NCBI GenBank assembly: GCA_030016465.1
Contig: JASEJL010000022.1
Coordinates: 1,855 to 8,071, forward strand
DNA from: Patescibacteria group bacterium
GTDB taxonomy: Bacteria; Patescibacteriota; Minisyncoccia; Minisyncoccales; DG-74-1
Reading direction: 5' to 3'
DNA: 6,217 nt
Position numbers and translations under genes: made by a program. Below the pieces are notes generated by a model, which saw nothing but the letters and a program-made list of their open reading frames with translations, ran no database searches and was not told the origin of the DNA. This document shows positions 4,255 to 6,217 of the stretch, one piece after another. Positions within the stretch are counted from its first letter, which is position 1. The number at the start of each line of letters is the position of its first letter.

Positions 4255-5025
4255 TTATTTCAGGACTTTTAAAATATTTTTGAAAACAACTGCTGGAGGT
4301 GGAGAACCATTAATTTTATAAACTTTTAATTTCTTTTTTTTAAAATAATTAAGCAAAGGGAGGGTTCTCTCTCGATATTCTTTTAATCTAACTTTAATAG
4401 TTTCTGGATCATCCAATCCTTTTCTTTTGACTAATTTTGAACCATCAAGAGGACATTTCTTTAAATTAACTGTTTCTTTTGTCCAAAGAATTGGGTGACG
4501 CATTAATTGGCAAATTCTTCGCTGACTATTTCTTTTAATTGTTTCTTGAGGAGTAATTTCCAGTAAAATTATTTTGATATTTCTTGTTCCATATATTTTT
4601 TTTAAAAGAGGGATTACTCGTTCTCCTTCGTAAAGACTTCTGGGAGAACCAGATAAAACTAAATTTTTGCCTTCTTTGAATAGTTCTTTAATTTTTTCTT
4701 GAACCAAATAAGTTGTGAAAGGAGGTTCAAACAATTTTCCTCTTTTCCATAATTCTTTCTGTTTAGCAAAATAATATTTTTTCCCTTCCACTAAAACAAA
4801 TTCATTTTTCTTTGCTTCATTTATTTTTTTTTCAATAATTCCTGATGTTTCAAGATAAAAAAGATCAAACTTTTCACTTAGAAGAATAGCCTGAATTCCC
4901 TTTCCCGCGCCTGGCGGGCCCATAACAATAATAACTTTTGACTTTTGACGAGGAGTTCGTCCAAAAGACGGGAAAGTGGAAGGGGAATATGTAGTTTTAA
5001 CTTTTGACTTGTTAAAAGGTTTCAT
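4255..5025 (-). CDS. adk: Adenylate kinase-like nucleoside monophosphate kinase, divergent
   Basis: Probable cytosolic phosphotransferase (ATP + AMP to 2 ADP), 256 residues. The P-loop GPPGAGKG is at residues 36-43, followed by Ile where the family has Thr. GSPRS (126-130) matches the GFPRT segment, RR 169-170 opens the LID, and DDPETIKVRLKEY (205-217) matches the conserved post-LID helix. The LID has only C172 and CPLD (191-194) of the usual four-ligand zinc set, with H177 nearby. The segment ETSGIIEK (59-66) replaces STGDLLR, so the AMP-binding Arg is missing. The start at 5025 is forced: no in-frame ATG, GTG or TTG occurs before Met35, which sits at the P-loop strand. It overlaps secY by 14 bp, which suggests coupled translation. 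Residues 10-30 are an extra N-terminal stretch (see findings). The family is secure; the exact substrate is inferred from position after secY. Confidence 0.88.
   Translation of the reverse strand: MKPFNKSKVKTTYSPSTFPSFGRTPRQKSKVIIVMGPPGAGKGIQAILLSEKFDLFYLETSGIIEKKINEAKKNEFVLVEGKKYYFAKQKELWKRGKLFEPPFTTYLVQEKIKELFKEGKNLVLSGSPRSLYEGERVIPLLKKIYGTRNIKIILLEITPQETIKRNSQRRICQLMRHPILWTKETVNLKKCPLDGSKLVKRKGLDDPETIKVRLKEYRERTLPLLNYFKKKKLKVYKINGSPPPAVVFKNILKVLK
4932..5010. repeat. 13-bp direct repeat bounding a 66-bp extra segment at the start of adk
   Basis: TAACTTTTGACTT occurs at 4932-4944 and 4998-5010, both encoding KSKV in the same frame. Between them lies a hairpin (4942-4967, arms CTTTTGACGA and TCGTCCAAAAG with one bulge). 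One repeat plus the interval is 66 bp, exactly 22 codons. Confidence 0.65.
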
Positions 5026-6217
5026 ATTCTCGCATTTGTAATTGAGCTTTAATTTGACGCATAGTTTCTAAAACAACCGAAACGACAATCAATAAAGATG
5101 TTCCTCCAATCAAGAATCGGAAAACCATTACCCCGGTAATAGCTCCAATAATGGAAGGAAGAATGGCAATTGTCCCCAAAAAAAGGGCGCCAATTAATAA
5201 GACCCGATTTAAAATGTAATACATAAAACTGGCTGTGTTTTCTCCTGGTCTAATTCCCGGTATAAAACCGCCCATTTTTTGCAAATTGGTGGCAATGGTT
5301 TTCGGGTCAAAAGTGACGGCAGTATAAAAGTAGGTAAAAAGAACAACCAAAATAAAGTATAAAACACCATGAACCCAAGGGTTGGCAAACCAAACTTTAA
5401 TACTTTGAGCAATGGAACCCACTATCCCGCCAACTCCAACAAAAAAATTAGCAATCATACTCGGAAAAAGCATAATTGATAAGGCAAAGATTATAGGGAT
5501 CACTCCGGCCGGATTAACATTTAAGGGTAAATAAGTTGAAACACCGCCATACATTTTCATTCCCCTTATTCTTTTGGCATAGGAAATCGGAATATTTCTT
5601 CTGCCTTCGTTAATTAAAACTACGCCAGCAATAATTAACAAAGCCATGCCGAAAAAAAGTAAATAAGTCGGAATTTTGGCTGGGTCCCAGGTAATCAATA
5701 TTTGACGGATATCCATTGGCAGACGAGTCACAATCCCGGCAAAAATTAAAATAGAAATTCCATTGCCAATTCCTTTTTCTGAAATTAACTCACCCAGCCA
5801 CATCAAAAAGACGCAGGCAGCAGTAACGGTTAAAATTGAAGTAAAAACTAAGATTGGAGAAAGAGGACCAATTACTTGCTGACGTTGCAATAGAGTAAGC
5901 ATACCGTAACTCTGAAGTATAGCAAAAGGAACGGTCAGGATTCTGCAATACTGATTGAATTTTTGACGACCGGCTTCGCCTTCTTCTTTATATAATTTTT
6001 CTAATTGGGGAAAAATCATGGTTAATAATTGCATAACAATGGTAGCGGTAATATAAGGTCCTACTCCTAACATAGCAATGGAAAGATTTTCTAGGGCGCC
6101 GCCGGTAAATATATTTAAAAGACCGAACATTTGAAATTGCCTAAAGAAACCTCTTAAATTTTCAATGTCAATTCCGGGTATAGGAATATTAGCCATTATT
6201 CGGAAAATGATAAGAAT
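5012..6217 (-). CDS. secY: SecY, preprotein translocase channel subunit (5' end outside the window)
   Basis: SecY is the pore of the SecYEG translocon in the inner membrane, which exports unfolded proteins and inserts membrane proteins. About 401 residues are visible. An ATG at 6196 gives 394 residues, but the frame stays open to the window edge and the residues before that Met (ILIIFRI) continue into NIPIPGID, as at the end of SecY transmembrane segment 1. The real start therefore lies beyond 6217. Family signatures are the plug and TM2 region (GALENLSIAMLGVGPYITA), the cytoplasmic EEGEAGRQK loop, EKGIGNGISILIF, INEGRRNIPISYAKR, NVNPAGVIPIIFA, the QKMGGFIPGIRPG loop that contacts ribosome and SecA, and the C-terminal GTSLLIVVSVVLE...QLQMREYETF. 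Around ten hydrophobic segments can be read. The stop lies within adk (14-bp overlap), the usual spc-operon arrangement. Confidence 0.97.
   Translation of the reverse strand: MLIIFRIMANIPIPGIDIENLRGFFRQFQMFGLLNIFTGGALENLSIAMLGVGPYITATIVMQLLTMIFPQLEKLYKEEGEAGRQKFNQYCRILTVPFAILQSYGMLTLLQRQQVIGPLSPILVFTSILTVTAACVFLMWLGELISEKGIGNGISILIFAGIVTRLPMDIRQILITWDPAKIPTYLLFFGMALLIIAGVVLINEGRRNIPISYAKRIRGMKMYGGVSTYLPLNVNPAGVIPIIFALSIMLFPSMIANFFVGVGGIVGSIAQSIKVWFANPWVHGVLYFILVVLFTYFYTAVTFDPKTIATNLQKMGGFIPGIRPGENTASFMYYILNRVLLIGALFLGTIAILPSIIGAITGVMVFRFLIGGTSLLIVVSVVLETMRQIKAQLQMREYETF

Noticed and set aside
4904..4918. GC-rich palindrome CCCGC-GCCTG-GCGGG in adk
   Set aside because: It encodes the invariant P-loop glycines and prolines, so codon content explains it; it is not an insert.
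5209..5412. 67-codon minus-strand ORF
   Set aside because: A second frame inside secY, which is clearly the coding frame there.
1..6217. Alternative genetic code (TGA as glycine, as in Gracilibacteria/Absconditabacteria)
   Set aside because: All recognisable genes read through without in-frame TGA, and TGA is used as the antitoxin stop.

Overview
AT-rich window (about one third G+C by eye) in which every credible gene lies on the minus strand, so transcription runs from high to low coordinates. The gene order secY-adk-map, a strongly divergent adenylate kinase, short spacers, weak Shine-Dalgarno use and a small Cys-rich type IV pilin-like protein together suggest an ultrasmall bacterium of the Candidate Phyla Radiation (Patescibacteria, Parcubacteria-like). 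This placement is inferred from gene character, not from a marker tree. TGA ends the antitoxin gene and no reading frame needs TGA as a sense codon, so the standard bacterial code fits.

Layout, in transcription order. 6217-5012 is SecY, cut at its 5' end by the window edge. 5025-4255 is an adenylate kinase-like protein that overlaps secY by 14 bp. 4212-3439 is methionine aminopeptidase. This is the classical tail of the spc ribosomal-protein operon, but the infA/rpmJ genes that usually follow are absent. Instead come a small lysine-rich hypothetical ORF (3417-3190), a family 2 glycosyltransferase of the ALG5/DPM1 type (3186-2464) and a GalT-like nucleotidyltransferase (2471-1395) that overlaps it by 8 bp. 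Next is a type IV pilin-like gene (1285-869) whose conserved C-terminal end continues in the -1 frame to 762, so it is frameshifted here. After a palindrome-rich spacer comes a type II toxin-antitoxin pair (547-61) with a clear sigma70-type promoter.

How the genes fit together: SecY, adenylate kinase and MetAP are housekeeping functions (membrane protein insertion, nucleotide balance, N-terminal Met removal). The glycosyltransferase and GalT are translationally coupled and probably serve cell-surface glycan synthesis from sugar nucleotides. The pilin-like protein would be a surface appendage component and a SecYEG-inserted substrate. The toxin-antitoxin pair is an accessory stability module.

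The most unusual aspect is a set of short perfect or near-perfect palindromes. Several lie inside coding genes yet keep the frame and fall in non-conserved places: the adk N-terminal extension, a MetAP surface loop, the GalT N-terminal extension and a GalT loop. Others are intergenic (4225-4242, 612-647, 666-678). I interpret them as mobile palindromic micro-elements, comparable in concept to the in-frame palindromic elements of Rickettsia. The adk case is the best supported, because the extra 22 codons are bounded by a 13-bp direct repeat.
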